From: Nesterenkonia sedimenti | GTDB taxonomy: Bacteria > Actinomycetota > Actinomycetes > Actinomycetales > Micrococcaceae | Assembly (NCBI RefSeq): GCF_012641515.1 | Contig: NZ_JABAHY010000002.1 | Coordinates: 152,371-216,370, forward strand | DNA: 64,000 nucleotides | Direction: 5' to 3' | Shown: positions 50,473 through 58,539 of the stretch, one piece after another | How the letters are laid out: every line of letters starts with the position of its first letter | Numbering within the stretch: position 1 is the stretch's first letter | The notes under the pieces: generated by a model | What the model was told of the DNA's origin: nothing | Database searches by the model: none | The model's input: the letters and a program-made list of their open reading frames with translations, nothing else | Position numbers and translations under genes: made by a program

Positions 50473-50895
50473 TCAGCCGGTCCAATCATTGCGTTCGGTG
50501 ATGCGGATCTGATTGCCGAAGGGGTCCCGGATAGCCATATCAACGCCATAGGGGCGCTCAGTCGGCTCCTCAACGATCTCCACACCGCGCTCAGCTAATT
50601 GCTGATGGGTGGTTCGGCAATCATCAGTGCTGAGGATCATCCAGCTGGATCCGCCGCGTTCGGTCAGTTCGCGCAGCATATCGGCCGTCTCGGGGCCTGC
50701 CGTCGGGGTGGTGTCCCCGATGCGCTGTAACAGCACCTGGCGGGCCGGATCCTGCCGAAGGTAGACGGTCAACCAGCGCATGGGGCCGAAATCGACATCG
50801 GCCTCCACCTCGAATCCCAGTTTCTCTGTGTAGAACTCCAGGGCCTGGTCCTGATCGGTGACGTACATGGGGGTAATAGTGATTCCTGTAAACAT
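50473..50895 (-). CDS. VOC family (glyoxalase-like) protein
   Basis: A 140-residue protein with two beta-alpha-beta-beta-beta units. The first is MYVTDQDQALEFYTEKLGFEVEAD; the second is ILSTDDCRTTHQQLAERGVEIVEEP, then GVDMAIRDPFGNQIRITE. VOC metalloenzymes include glyoxalases, dioxygenases and antibiotic-binding proteins; the metal ligands cannot be assigned firmly. It lies 4 bp downstream of the AraC-type gene, a pairing often seen with this subfamily. Confidence 0.88.
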   Translation of the reverse strand: MFTGITITPMYVTDQDQALEFYTEKLGFEVEADVDFGPMRWLTVYLRQDPARQVLLQRIGDTTPTAGPETADMLRELTERGGSSWMILSTDDCRTTHQQLAERGVEIVEEPTERPYGVDMAIRDPFGNQIRITERNDWTG

Positions 50896-50899
50896 GACT

Positions 50900-51322
50900 T
50901 CAGCCTATGGAGGCCTCAGCAGGTTCGGCTTCTCCAAAACTGCTCGATTCCCGCCATGCCCTGGCAAAGCAGCTCGGGACTCCAGGCGCCGGTGCCTCAT
51001 CTCGGAACTGGGTCGGCGTCGTGCCTACCAGCCGGCGGAAAGTGCGGGTGAAGGTGCCCAGGCTTTCATAACCAACTGCCCGAGCAATCTCTGTCACCGG
51101 TATCGGGGTGGTGCGCAGCAACCACTGGGCGCGCTCAATTCTGCGCCGGTACAGATACTGATGGGGAGTCTGACCGAATACCGCTCGGAACCGACGGGTG
51201 AAATGGGCCGGCGACATCCACGCCACCTGCGCCACGGCAGGCACATTCAACGGTTCAGCGAACCGCCTGTCCATGGCATCCCGAGCCCGCAGCAGCCTGC
51301 GGGTCTCACTTTCAGCCTGCAT
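50900..51322 (-). CDS. AraC-family transcriptional regulator (DNA-binding domain only)
   Basis: A 140-residue protein made up almost wholly of the two HTH motifs: LNVPAVAQVAWMSPAHFTRRFRAVFG and IPVTEIARAVGYESLGTFTRTFRRLVGTTP. There is no N-terminal ligand domain, as in SoxS/MarA-size proteins. It probably controls the VOC gene with which it forms a two-gene unit. Confidence 0.9.
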   Translation of the reverse strand: MQAESETRRLLRARDAMDRRFAEPLNVPAVAQVAWMSPAHFTRRFRAVFGQTPHQYLYRRRIERAQWLLRTTPIPVTEIARAVGYESLGTFTRTFRRLVGTTPTQFRDEAPAPGVPSCFARAWRESSSFGEAEPAEASIG

Positions 51323-51383
51323 AAGCTCAGCTTAGAAGTCCCGCAGTCGTAAGGATAGGGGCGTGGGTCAGTGAGGTGGTCCA

Positions 51384-51412
51384 TTGCTACCGGGGTAGCA
51401 CCTTAGTAGCAT
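51384..51412 (+). promoter_or_regulatory. Promoter and palindromic operator of mazEF
   Basis: TTGCTA (-35, 51384-51389) and TAGCAT (-10, 51407-51412) are spaced by 17 bp. The mazE ATG follows 6 bp after the -10, so the mRNA is probably leaderless. GCTACC (51386-51391) and GGTAGC (51394-51399) form an inverted repeat over the -35 and spacer, fitting autorepression by the ribbon-helix-helix antitoxin, alone or with MazF. Confidence 0.55.
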
Positions 51413-51418
51413 TAAGGT

Positions 51419-51649
51419 ATGAAGATCAGCGTGAGTCTTCCCGAAAATGCCGTGCAACTGCTTGATGACATCGCGGAGCAGCAGGGTTTGGCGTCGCGTT
51501 CGGCAGCCGTCGCGAAGGCGCTGCAAATTTACCGGGAGCTCCAGCTTGGCGACGCCTATGAACAGGCGTGGAAAGAGTGGGATGAGTCGGGTGATGCGGA
51601 GTTCTGGGCTGCGACCGTGGGAGGCGGCATTACCGAGGAGTCGAGGTGA
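51419..51649 (+). CDS. mazE: MazE-type antitoxin (ribbon-helix-helix)
   Basis: A 76-residue protein. MKISVSLPENAVQLLDDIAEQQG and SRSAAVAKALQIYREL form the ribbon-helix-helix DNA-binding fold. The acidic, Trp-containing tail (AWKEWDESGDAEFW) is the likely toxin-wrapping segment. It neutralises the toxin encoded 3 bp downstream. The start is ATG 51419. Confidence 0.88.
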   Translation: MKISVSLPENAVQLLDDIAEQQGLASRSAAVAKALQIYRELQLGDAYEQAWKEWDESGDAEFWAATVGGGITEESR

Positions 51650-51652
51650 GGG

Positions 51653-52000
51653 TTGCGCCGAGGCGATATCTATCTAGTCGATCTTGAGCCAGCCGGGGGG
51701 TCAGAAGCGAATAAGCGCCGCCCCGCCATAATCGTGACGAATGAGGGCGCTAATAGCCGAGCCGCACTCAACCAGCGGGGAATCCTGACTGTTCTCCCCG
51801 TTACCTCCAATATTGAGCATGTTCTGCCATTCCATGTTTTGCTGCCGAAAGCCGATACCGGATTGCCGAAAGACTCCAAGGCGCAGGCGGAGTACATACG
51901 AGCAGTAAGTGTTGACCGTTTTGGCACGTATCTCGGAACAGTAGGGGATGGACTTATGGGGCGTATCGACGATGCGATCCGCTTGCATCTCAGTCTGTGA
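51653..52000 (+). CDS. mazF: MazF/PemK-type mRNA interferase toxin
   Basis: A 115-residue toxin. RRGDIYLVDLEPAGGSEANKRRPAIIVTN is the conserved PemK/MazF beta-barrel start with the catalytic Arg; LTVLPVTSNIE and the conserved Thr/Ser of the active site follow. It cleaves mRNA at short sequences. The start is TTG 51653 with GAGGTGAGGG just upstream, overlapping the antitoxin end. A weak start keeps toxin below antitoxin. GC is lower than in flanking genes, as is common for mobile TA modules. Confidence 0.9.
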   Translation: MRRGDIYLVDLEPAGGSEANKRRPAIIVTNEGANSRAALNQRGILTVLPVTSNIEHVLPFHVLLPKADTGLPKDSKAQAEYIRAVSVDRFGTYLGTVGDGLMGRIDDAIRLHLSL

Positions 52001-52087
52001 GGGACACAGCGACCGCCTCGAAGTGGACCTTCGGCACCTCGTAGAGCAGCTCTAGTCAGCAGGTCTGTACGGCTGTAGCCTGAGCCC

Positions 52088-52522
52088 ATGTCACAGGCAA
52101 AAACGGTGCAGATCACTTTCGACTGCGAGGATCCGCGTGCTGTCGCCAAATTCTGGCAAGCCGCATTGGGCTACCAGGATCCGCCAGTTCCCGAAGGTTT
52201 CGACTCCTGGGATGCGTTTAACGCGGCCCTGTCGCCGGAGCAACAAGGCAGCGCCTGGGTAGCTCAAGATCCTGACGGCGTCGGGCCGCGCATGTACTTC
52301 CAGCGGGTGCCCGAGAAAAAGGCCACCAAGAACCGCGTCCACCTCGACATCCGCACCGGCACCGGGCTCACCGGCGATAAAAAGCTCGCCGCCCTCGAAG
52401 CCGAAGCCCGCCGACTAGAAGCCCTCGGCGCTCGCCGACTCCAACTACTCAAGGCCGACGGCGTCAACGAATCCTGCCAGGTGATGCAAGACATCGAAGG
52501 CAACGAGTTCTGCCTGGATTGA
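52088..52522 (+). CDS. VOC family (glyoxalase-like) protein
   Basis: A 144-residue protein of the glyoxalase_6 type. It opens VQITFDCEDPRAVAKFWQAALGY and has NRVHLDIRTG in the middle (conserved His) and VMQDIEGNEFCLD at the end (conserved Glu). These proteins often relate to resistance or small-molecule detoxification; the substrate is unknown. It is a single gene after the mazEF pair. Confidence 0.87.
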   Translation: MSQAKTVQITFDCEDPRAVAKFWQAALGYQDPPVPEGFDSWDAFNAALSPEQQGSAWVAQDPDGVGPRMYFQRVPEKKATKNRVHLDIRTGTGLTGDKKLAALEAEARRLEALGARRLQLLKADGVNESCQVMQDIEGNEFCLD

Positions 52523-52824
52523 TCCGGTGGCGCCTAGGGCGGCGCTGAGCTGAGAACCGCGCGGCGTCGTCGTCGTGGAAATTGCCGGCTAGTGGCCCGA
52601 GTTTAGGGTGGCAAATCCTGAAGGGCATTCCCTGTTTCTGGCCCTATAATCGGTAATACATCCTCACGGCACGAGGATCCCCTAATGAATGAAAGAGGTG
52701 CCTGACCCCAGGTGGATGACATAGACCACGCGGTCCGACGACGTCGACGATGTTGCTCCGGAACCGCTGACTCATCCTTGAATACAGACCATCGCAAGCA
52801 GACCCCGAATGGGGGCACGCTGCG
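52523..52824 (+). promoter_or_regulatory. 302-bp leader region with TATAAT box before CNNM genes
   Basis: No gene is seen. A perfect -10 TATAAT lies at 52645-52650, giving a transcript leader of about 165 nt before the GTG at 52825. The leader has a stem ATCCTC/GAGGAT (52660-52665, 52673-52678). No clear -35 is seen. The length of the leader in front of a divalent-metal type transporter gene suggests RNA-level control, but I cannot match it to a known riboswitch. Confidence 0.45.
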
Positions 52825-54189
52825 GTGACCATCGCACTATCACTGCTGCTCGGCAGCCTTCTGATCCTTCTGATCATCGCGGCGAACGGTTACTTCGTCG
52901 CCCAAGAGTTCGCATACATGTCAGTGGAGCGCAATAAGCTCCGCGCCCTGGCAGAAAACGGGGATAAAGCCGCCCAACGGGCACTGGCGGTCACCAAGCG
53001 AACATCCTTCATGCTCTCCGGCGCACAGCTGGGAATCACCGTCACCGGCCTCTTAGTCGGCTACGTGGCCGAACCCTTAGTCGGAACCGCCCTGGGTGAA
53101 CTCCTCGGCATTGCCGGCGTGCCCGCAGGGGTCAGCATCACCGTCGGCACCGTGCTGGCGCTGATCGTCGCCACTGTGGTGCAGATGATCTTCGGTGAGC
53201 TGTTCCCCAAGAACTACGCCATCGCCAACCCCACACCGCTGGCCCGCGGCATGGCTCGCTCCACCCAGATCTACCTCGCAGTCTTCGGCTGGCTGATCTC
53301 CATCTTCGACCACGCAGCCAACGCCATGCTGCGTCTGCTGCGGATCGAACCAGTCCACGACGTCGACTCCACCGCCACCGCGGAGGATCTCGAGCGGATC
53401 GTCTCCAGCTCCCATGACTCCGGGGACCTTCCGCAGGAACTGTTCCTGACCCTGGACCGCATCCTGGACTTCCCAGACCACGATGCCGAACACGCGATGA
53501 TTCCGCGCTCCCGTGCCGGATACGTCCGACCGGAGACCACTCTGGCCGAGGTCCGTGACCTCATGGCCGCTGAGCACAGCCGATACCCGGTCATCAACGA
53601 CGACGACGAACCCGTCGGCGTGGCCGAACTCCTGGACCTCCTGGGCACTGATCTCGCCGATGACGCACCGATCACCGAATTGATGCGCCAACCGGTTATC
53701 GTCCCCGGGCTGATGCCCTTACCGGATGTACTGCGCGAACTGCGCAAATACGAGGCCCGTCTGGCCTGCGTGATCGATGAATACGGCGGATTCACCGGAG
53801 TGGTCACCCTCGAAGACCTCACCGAGGAAATCCTCGGCGAGGTCACTGATGAGCATGACCTCGACGAGGACTCCGGAATCGATGCCCAGGGTGAGGACAA
53901 CTGGCGTATGGACGGCGATGTGCACCTCGATGAGGTCGAACGCGCCATCGGTCACCAGGTCCCGCAGGGGGACTACGAAACACTCTCCGGACTGCTGATC
54001 GCCCAGGAGGGCCGCCTACTCGAACCCGGTGAAGAGGTCCGGGTGGAACTGCCGGCCGACCCAGCCGACTACGTGGAGGATGATCCGCCCCAGCGCTGGC
54101 TGGACCTCACCGTCCTGGAGGTCGCCCACCGGGTGCCCTCCTCCATTCAGCTGCGGCTGATCGAAGAGATGCAGGAGGAGGCCCGATGA
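52825..54189 (+). CDS. CNNM/CBS-domain membrane protein (HlyC/CorC family), first
   Basis: A 454-residue protein, GTG start. The CNNM domain (about 1-195) has three to four membrane helices with NGYFVAQEFAYMSVERNKL and the re-entrant SGAQLGITVTGLLVGYVAEP. Two CBS domains follow (about 210-330, MIPRSRAGYVRPETTLAEV, then LEDLTEEILGEVTDEHD). Last is a CorC_HlyC transporter-associated domain (WRMDGDVHLDEVERAIG). Such proteins export Mg2+ or Co2+ with ATP-sensing CBS domains. The stop overlaps the next gene (ATGA). Confidence 0.92.
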   Translation: MTIALSLLLGSLLILLIIAANGYFVAQEFAYMSVERNKLRALAENGDKAAQRALAVTKRTSFMLSGAQLGITVTGLLVGYVAEPLVGTALGELLGIAGVPAGVSITVGTVLALIVATVVQMIFGELFPKNYAIANPTPLARGMARSTQIYLAVFGWLISIFDHAANAMLRLLRIEPVHDVDSTATAEDLERIVSSSHDSGDLPQELFLTLDRILDFPDHDAEHAMIPRSRAGYVRPETTLAEVRDLMAAEHSRYPVINDDDEPVGVAELLDLLGTDLADDAPITELMRQPVIVPGLMPLPDVLRELRKYEARLACVIDEYGGFTGVVTLEDLTEEILGEVTDEHDLDEDSGIDAQGEDNWRMDGDVHLDEVERAIGHQVPQGDYETLSGLLIAQEGRLLEPGEEVRVELPADPADYVEDDPPQRWLDLTVLEVAHRVPSSIQLRLIEEMQEEAR

Positions 54190-55220
54190 CTGACTGGCTC
54201 ATCCCTGTGATCGCTACTATCGCGATCATCGCGCTCTCCGCGTTCTTCGTGATCATCGAGTTCTCCCTGCTGGCTGCCCGACGGCACCGGCTGGAGGAAA
54301 CCGCCGAATCCAGCCGCAGCTCCCGGGCTGCCCTGCGCAGCCTCAACGAGCTCACCGTGATGCTCGCCGGAGCCCAGCTGGGTATCACCGCCTGTACCTT
54401 CGCCCTGGGTGCAGTGTCCAAACCCGCGGTGCAATACGCACTGGCCCCGATCCTTGCCGACTGGGGAATGCCCGGATGGACCGCCGATGCCGTCGCGCTG
54501 GTCACCGCCCTGCTGGTGATGACTTTCCTGCACCTGGTCATCGGTGAGATGGCGCCGAAATCCTGGGCTATCGCCCAGCCGGAACGCTCCGCGAAACTGG
54601 TTGCTGTGGCCTCGCGAGGATTCATCTGGATCTTCCGGCCCCTGCTGTGGTGGGTCAACGGGATCGCCAACCGGCTGGTGTCCGCCACCGGTGTGCAACC
54701 GGTGGACCGTGCAGCAGCTGGCGGCTACGACTCCGACACCATCCGTCAGCTGGTCGAACACTCCACGCAGTCCGGGGTGCTCGATGAGGCATCAGGATCC
54801 CAGATCTCCAGCATTATGGAGCTGGAGACTCTGACCGTCGATGATGTGATCACCGGCCGTACTGCCGCCGCCGTCCCGGAGGCGTCCCGCACTGCCTCCG
54901 TCAAGGAGGTCCAGCAGGCAGCCCTGCAGGCACGGCATATGCGGGTGCTGCTCACCGGGCCGGAGGAGACCGCGCCCCAGGTGGTCCACGTCCGCGACAC
55001 CCTTCCGGTGGCGGCCGAATCCCCAGCAGCCGAGCTGGCCCGACCGGCCCTGCTGCTGCCGGCTGGCACCTCGGTGTACCGGGCATTCCAGAGGCTGCGC
55101 CAGGAAGGCGAACAGCTGGCCGTCATCCAGGCCGAGGAGGGCCTCATCGGAGCAGTCACCTGGGAGGACATCCTCACCAGGGTCTGGCCGAATGTGGAAC
55201 ATCAGTGGAGCAGCTCGTGA
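54186..55220 (+). CDS. CNNM/CBS-domain membrane protein, second
   Basis: A 344-residue paralogue of the preceding gene with the same CNNM start (FFVIIEFSLLAARRHRLEET; LAGAQLGITACTFALGAVSKP; IGEMAPKSWAIAQPERSA). It has a shorter, weaker CBS region and lacks the C-terminal CorC_HlyC domain. The pair is likely to form a heteromeric transporter, which is common for adjacent actinobacterial CNNM genes. The stop overlaps the next gene by 4 bp (GTGA). Confidence 0.9.
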   Translation: MTDWLIPVIATIAIIALSAFFVIIEFSLLAARRHRLEETAESSRSSRAALRSLNELTVMLAGAQLGITACTFALGAVSKPAVQYALAPILADWGMPGWTADAVALVTALLVMTFLHLVIGEMAPKSWAIAQPERSAKLVAVASRGFIWIFRPLLWWVNGIANRLVSATGVQPVDRAAAGGYDSDTIRQLVEHSTQSGVLDEASGSQISSIMELETLTVDDVITGRTAAAVPEASRTASVKEVQQAALQARHMRVLLTGPEETAPQVVHVRDTLPVAAESPAAELARPALLLPAGTSVYRAFQRLRQEGEQLAVIQAEEGLIGAVTWEDILTRVWPNVEHQWSSS

Positions 55221-56173
55221 GCGTCTTCATCGACCCACCAGTCTGGCCCGCCCACGGGACCGTCTTCTCCCATCTGATCTCGGATACCTCGCTGGAGGAA
55301 CTGCATGCCTTCGCCGAGACAGCAGAGCTCTCACCCCGGGCCTTCGACCTCGACCACTACGATGTCCCCGCCCATGAGCACGACCGGCTGGTCAGCCTCG
55401 GTGCCCAGCCGGTCAGTGGTCACGAGCTAGTCCGGATCCTGACGGCCTCGGGGTTGCGCGTCCAGACCTGGGAACGCCCGGAGAAAGTCCGCCCCCATCT
55501 GCAGCGCAGCTGGCAGCGCCTGGGCCATCAGCAGGGCCTTGATGCTCAGCGCTGGCAGCAGATCGGGGAGGGGCTGCTGGCACGCTGGGCCGAACCCCAC
55601 CGGAACTATCACGGGCTGCCACACCTGGCCGCGGTCACCCGCAATACCGGGACCCTAACCCGGGCAGGGGAGCTGGCGGCTCCGTCGAAAGCCGCGGTGC
55701 TTTTGGCCGGTTGGTACCACGATGCCGTCTACGCCGGCACCGCAGGTCAGGACGAGGAGGACTCCGCTTGTCTGGCTGAGCAGGAGCTCGACGGGATGCT
55801 GCCGGATCCAGAGGTCGCCGAAATCGCCAGGCTGGTGCGTCTGACAGCTACCCACATTCCAGAGAACGACGACGAAACCGGGGCAGTTTTAGTCGATGCC
55901 GATCTCGAAGTCCTCGGTCGTGACCCTCATGCCTATCAGCGCTACCTCCGGCAGGTCCGCGCCGACTACGCCCATGTTCCCGATGACGATTTCGCTCGCG
56001 GGCGGTCCCAAGTTCTGCAGAGGCTGCTGCAGGCGCCACGACTGTTCCACTCAGCCACCGGCTACGCTCGGTGGGAGGAAGTTGCCCGGCAGAACCTGGA
56101 AACTGAGCTGGCCGACCTCCAGGCCGGGCGCAGGCCGTGGCTGGAAGAACTGACGATGACGGGGAGGCGCTGA
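55217..56173 (+). CDS. DUF4031 - HD phosphohydrolase-like fusion
   Basis: A 318-residue two-domain protein. Residues 1-85 (VFIDPPVWPAHGTVFSHLIS, SLEELHAFAE, HYDVPAHEHDRLV) are DUF4031, a small domain of unknown function. Residues 105-305 look like an HD-type predicted metal-dependent phosphohydrolase: NYHGLPHLAAV, LAGWYHDAVY (the HD pair) and VRLTATHIPEN. GTG 55217 is chosen since it overlaps the previous stop and has GGAG 8 nt upstream. The fusion suggests nucleotide or metal-dependent hydrolysis next to base-excision repair. Confidence 0.8.
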   Translation: MSVFIDPPVWPAHGTVFSHLISDTSLEELHAFAETAELSPRAFDLDHYDVPAHEHDRLVSLGAQPVSGHELVRILTASGLRVQTWERPEKVRPHLQRSWQRLGHQQGLDAQRWQQIGEGLLARWAEPHRNYHGLPHLAAVTRNTGTLTRAGELAAPSKAAVLLAGWYHDAVYAGTAGQDEEDSACLAEQELDGMLPDPEVAEIARLVRLTATHIPENDDETGAVLVDADLEVLGRDPHAYQRYLRQVRADYAHVPDDDFARGRSQVLQRLLQAPRLFHSATGYARWEEVARQNLETELADLQAGRRPWLEELTMTGRR

Positions 56174-56754
56174 TGCGCTGCGAATGGGCACAGCAGGCAC
56201 CTGAACTGACCGCCTACCATGACGCCGAATGGGGTTTCCCGGTCTCCGATGACCGCCGGTTGTTCGAGAAGCTCTGTCTGGAGAGCTTCCAATCGGGGCT
56301 CAGCTGGCGGACCATCCTGAATAAGCGAGAGAACTTCCGGACTGCCTTCGCGAACTTCGAGGTGGAGAAGGTCGCTGAATTCGGCGACGCTGATACCCAG
56401 CGTCTGCTGCAGGACCAGGGGATTGTGCGTAACCGCAGCAAGATCGAGGCGGTGATCAACAATGCCCAGCGTGCCCTGGAACTGCGCGAGACTGAGGGCT
56501 CGCTGGCAGCCTTCATCTGGAGTTATGAGCCCGATCCCAGTGAGCTGGGAGACCCGCAGACACTGACCACCTCACCGACCTCGAAGGCTATGGCCAAGGA
56601 GCTCAAGTCTCGAGGGTGGAAATTCTTGGGGCCCACCACAGTCTTTGCCTTTATGCAGTCCATGGGACTGTTCAATGACCACCTCACCGGCTGCCCCACC
56701 TGGGCCGAGGTGGATCGGGCACGGGCGGAGTTCACCCGTCCTGAATCTGGCTGA
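56173..56754 (+). CDS. tag: DNA-3-methyladenine glycosylase I
   Basis: A 193-residue glycosylase. MRCEWA (N-terminal zinc Cys), YHDAEWGFPVSDDRRLFEKLCLE, QSGLSWRTILNKRENFR and the C-terminal FLGPTTVFAFMQSMGLFNDHLTGC with the other zinc ligands are all diagnostic. It removes 3-methyladenine from DNA. Its ATG overlaps the DUF4031-HD stop (TGATG) and a GGGGAGG site lies before it. The 3' end overlaps the convergent TetR gene by 23 bp. Confidence 0.94.
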   Translation: MRCEWAQQAPELTAYHDAEWGFPVSDDRRLFEKLCLESFQSGLSWRTILNKRENFRTAFANFEVEKVAEFGDADTQRLLQDQGIVRNRSKIEAVINNAQRALELRETEGSLAAFIWSYEPDPSELGDPQTLTTSPTSKAMAKELKSRGWKFLGPTTVFAFMQSMGLFNDHLTGCPTWAEVDRARAEFTRPESG

Positions 56755-57475
56755 CCCGCCGCTGGATACCGTCCAAGAACAGTTGTAGACCCAGCTCAAA
56801 GGTCTCTTCCCAGCCGCCGTCGAAGGTGTCGTCTGCCAGTTCGGCCATCGCCGGGTAATTCCCTGATTCCATAGCGCCTGTCAGCCAGGGCAACTGGTAG
56901 GTCCAGAACTCCTCGTCGGTCATCTCTGACTCGGCCGCGGCAGTGACCCACAACAGCTCCTGACGGGCACAACCCAGGACAAAGGCGTCGAAGACACTGG
57001 CCAGGTTCATTCTCTCCTGATCAGTCATCGGCAGAGACTTCGTGCCGGTGAGGAAGAGGTCCAGATCCCGCATACTGTTGGGGCCGATCACCGGGCGGCT
57101 CCAGTTTGTCTGCAGGATCCAGGGGTGCCTCATGTACATCTGGCGGGCATCATAGGCAGCAACCCGCAGGAATTCTCGCCACCCCTGGTCCGGAGCAGCC
57201 ATCCGGCGCTCTGAGGGGGTCACGGCGGCGTCGAGCATGAGGTTGAGCAGATCGTCCTTGGAGGGGACGTAACGGTAGAGCGACATCGTGCCCACATCCA
57301 ACTGCTGAGCCAGTTTCCGCATGGACAGAGCCTCGATGCCCTCGTTATCGGCCAGCTCAATACCGGCTGCGACGATCTGCTCCAGCGTCAGTTTCGGCTT
57401 GGGACCCTTCTCCGGTTCTGGCAGTCCCTCCCACAACAGTTGCAGGCTCTTCTCCAACGGGTTCTGCTCGGCCAC
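56732..57475 (-). CDS. TetR-family regulator (TetR C-terminal type)
   Basis: A 247-residue repressor. The HTH is LTLEQIVAAGIELADNEGIEALSMRKLAQQLDVGTMSLYRYVPSKDDLLNLM; the rest is the large TetR_C-type ligand domain. GTG 57475 is chosen because AGGAGG lies 4 nt upstream; ATG 57493 is the alternative. It diverges from a DrrAB-type exporter and surely controls it. Repeated TGTACG/CGTACA elements in the shared region are candidate operators. Confidence 0.9.
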   Translation of the reverse strand: MAEQNPLEKSLQLLWEGLPEPEKGPKPKLTLEQIVAAGIELADNEGIEALSMRKLAQQLDVGTMSLYRYVPSKDDLLNLMLDAAVTPSERRMAAPDQGWREFLRVAAYDARQMYMRHPWILQTNWSRPVIGPNSMRDLDLFLTGTKSLPMTDQERMNLASVFDAFVLGCARQELLWVTAAAESEMTDEEFWTYQLPWLTGAMESGNYPAMAELADDTFDGGWEETFELGLQLFLDGIQRRVSQIQDG

Positions 57476-57510
57476 AGCACCTCCTGATGACATTACTTGC
57501 TTATTGCGGA

Positions 57511-57562
57511 CAGTGTACGCTACAGTTCTGCGTGCAACGTACAGCGTACTATGTACGCATAA
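57511..57562. promoter_or_regulatory. Operator cluster between TetR and DrrAB genes
   Basis: The 52-bp region contains TGTACGCTACA (near-palindrome), GTACAGCGTAC (near-palindrome) and GTACGCA, giving several CGTAC/GTACG half-sites in both directions. It covers the intergenic space between the TetR start and the ATPase start, and includes CATAAT (57558-57563) as a possible -10 for the exporter. Confidence 0.6.
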
Positions 57563-57579
57563 TCTGAAAGTTGAGAGAT

Positions 57580-58539
57580 ATGCCTCCAGAATTCGTGATC
57601 CAGGCCAGTGGCCTGGTCAAACGCTACGGGGAGAAGAGGGCCCTGGATGGTGTGGACCTCCAGGTGCCCCGCGGGACCGTGCATGGCCTGCTGGGGCCCA
57701 ATGGTGCTGGTAAGACCACCACAGTGCGCATCCTCTCCACCCTGACCACACCCGACGGCGGGCAGGCTGAGGTCGCCGGCTATGACGTCGCCGCCCAGCC
57801 ACGGGAAGTACGGCGCAGAATCGGACTGACCGGCCAACAGACCGCAGTCGATGACCTCCTCAGTGCCCGGCAGAACCTGACCATGTTCGGCAGGCTCTTC
57901 CGGCTGGACAAATCAGCAGCCCAAAAGCGGGCCGATCAACTGCTGGAGGTCTTCGGACTCACTGAGGCTGCCAGTCGGACGCCGAAGAAATTCTCCGGCG
58001 GTATGCGGCGCCGCTTGGATCTTGCGGCCTCGATGATCCTTGCTCCCGAAGTGCTCTACCTCGATGAGCCCACCACGGGATTAGACCCCGCTGGTCGCCG
58101 CGAAGTCTGGGAGGCGGTGCAGAACCTGGCCGCCGAAGGCACCACAGTCCTGCTGACCACCCATTACCTGGACGAGGCGGATAAGCTCTGCGACCGGATC
58201 AGCGTCATCGACCACGGTATGAACTTCGTCGAAGACACTCCTGCCGGACTCAAACAGCGCATCGGCCAGGAACGCTTGGAAGTCGCCGTCGCCGATCCCG
58301 CCGAGGGGTTGAGACTTAAAGCTCTGCTGCAGCAGGTACTTTCAGCCGAGCCAGCCGAAGAGGACCAGGGCACAAAATTCAGTCTGCTGGTCACCGATGG
58401 AGTCTCGGCCCTGACCTCGGCAGCCGCAGCGATCAGTGCTGAGGGAATCGAGATCGCTGATATCGGGCTGCGCCGCCCCACCCTGGACGAAGCCTTCCTG
58501 CATCTGACCGCCAAAACTGCACCCCAGGAGACCTCATGA
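57580..58539 (+). CDS. Daunorubicin-resistance-type ABC exporter ATPase (DrrA-like)
   Basis: A 319-residue ATPase. Walker A is GPNGAGKTTTVRILSTL, the signature is FSGGMRRRLDLAAS, Walker B is EVLYLDEPTTGLDPAGR and the H-loop is LLTTHYLDEADKLCDRI. The DrrA-type C-terminal domain ends with RRPTLDEAFLHLT. It energises drug export with the next gene product. ATG 57580 follows GAGAG. It is the first gene of a two-gene unit under the divergent TetR. Confidence 0.93.
   Translation: MPPEFVIQASGLVKRYGEKRALDGVDLQVPRGTVHGLLGPNGAGKTTTVRILSTLTTPDGGQAEVAGYDVAAQPREVRRRIGLTGQQTAVDDLLSARQNLTMFGRLFRLDKSAAQKRADQLLEVFGLTEAASRTPKKFSGGMRRRLDLAASMILAPEVLYLDEPTTGLDPAGRREVWEAVQNLAAEGTTVLLTTHYLDEADKLCDRISVIDHGMNFVEDTPAGLKQRIGQERLEVAVADPAEGLRLKALLQQVLSAEPAEEDQGTKFSLLVTDGVSALTSAAAAISAEGIEIADIGLRRPTLDEAFLHLTAKTAPQETS

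Noticed and set aside
52657-52824. M-box (Mg2+) riboswitch before the CNNM genes
   Set aside because: A GACGACGTCGA stretch resembles part of actinobacterial M-boxes, but the conserved TAGGTGAGGCTCC start and the rest of the core are not seen.
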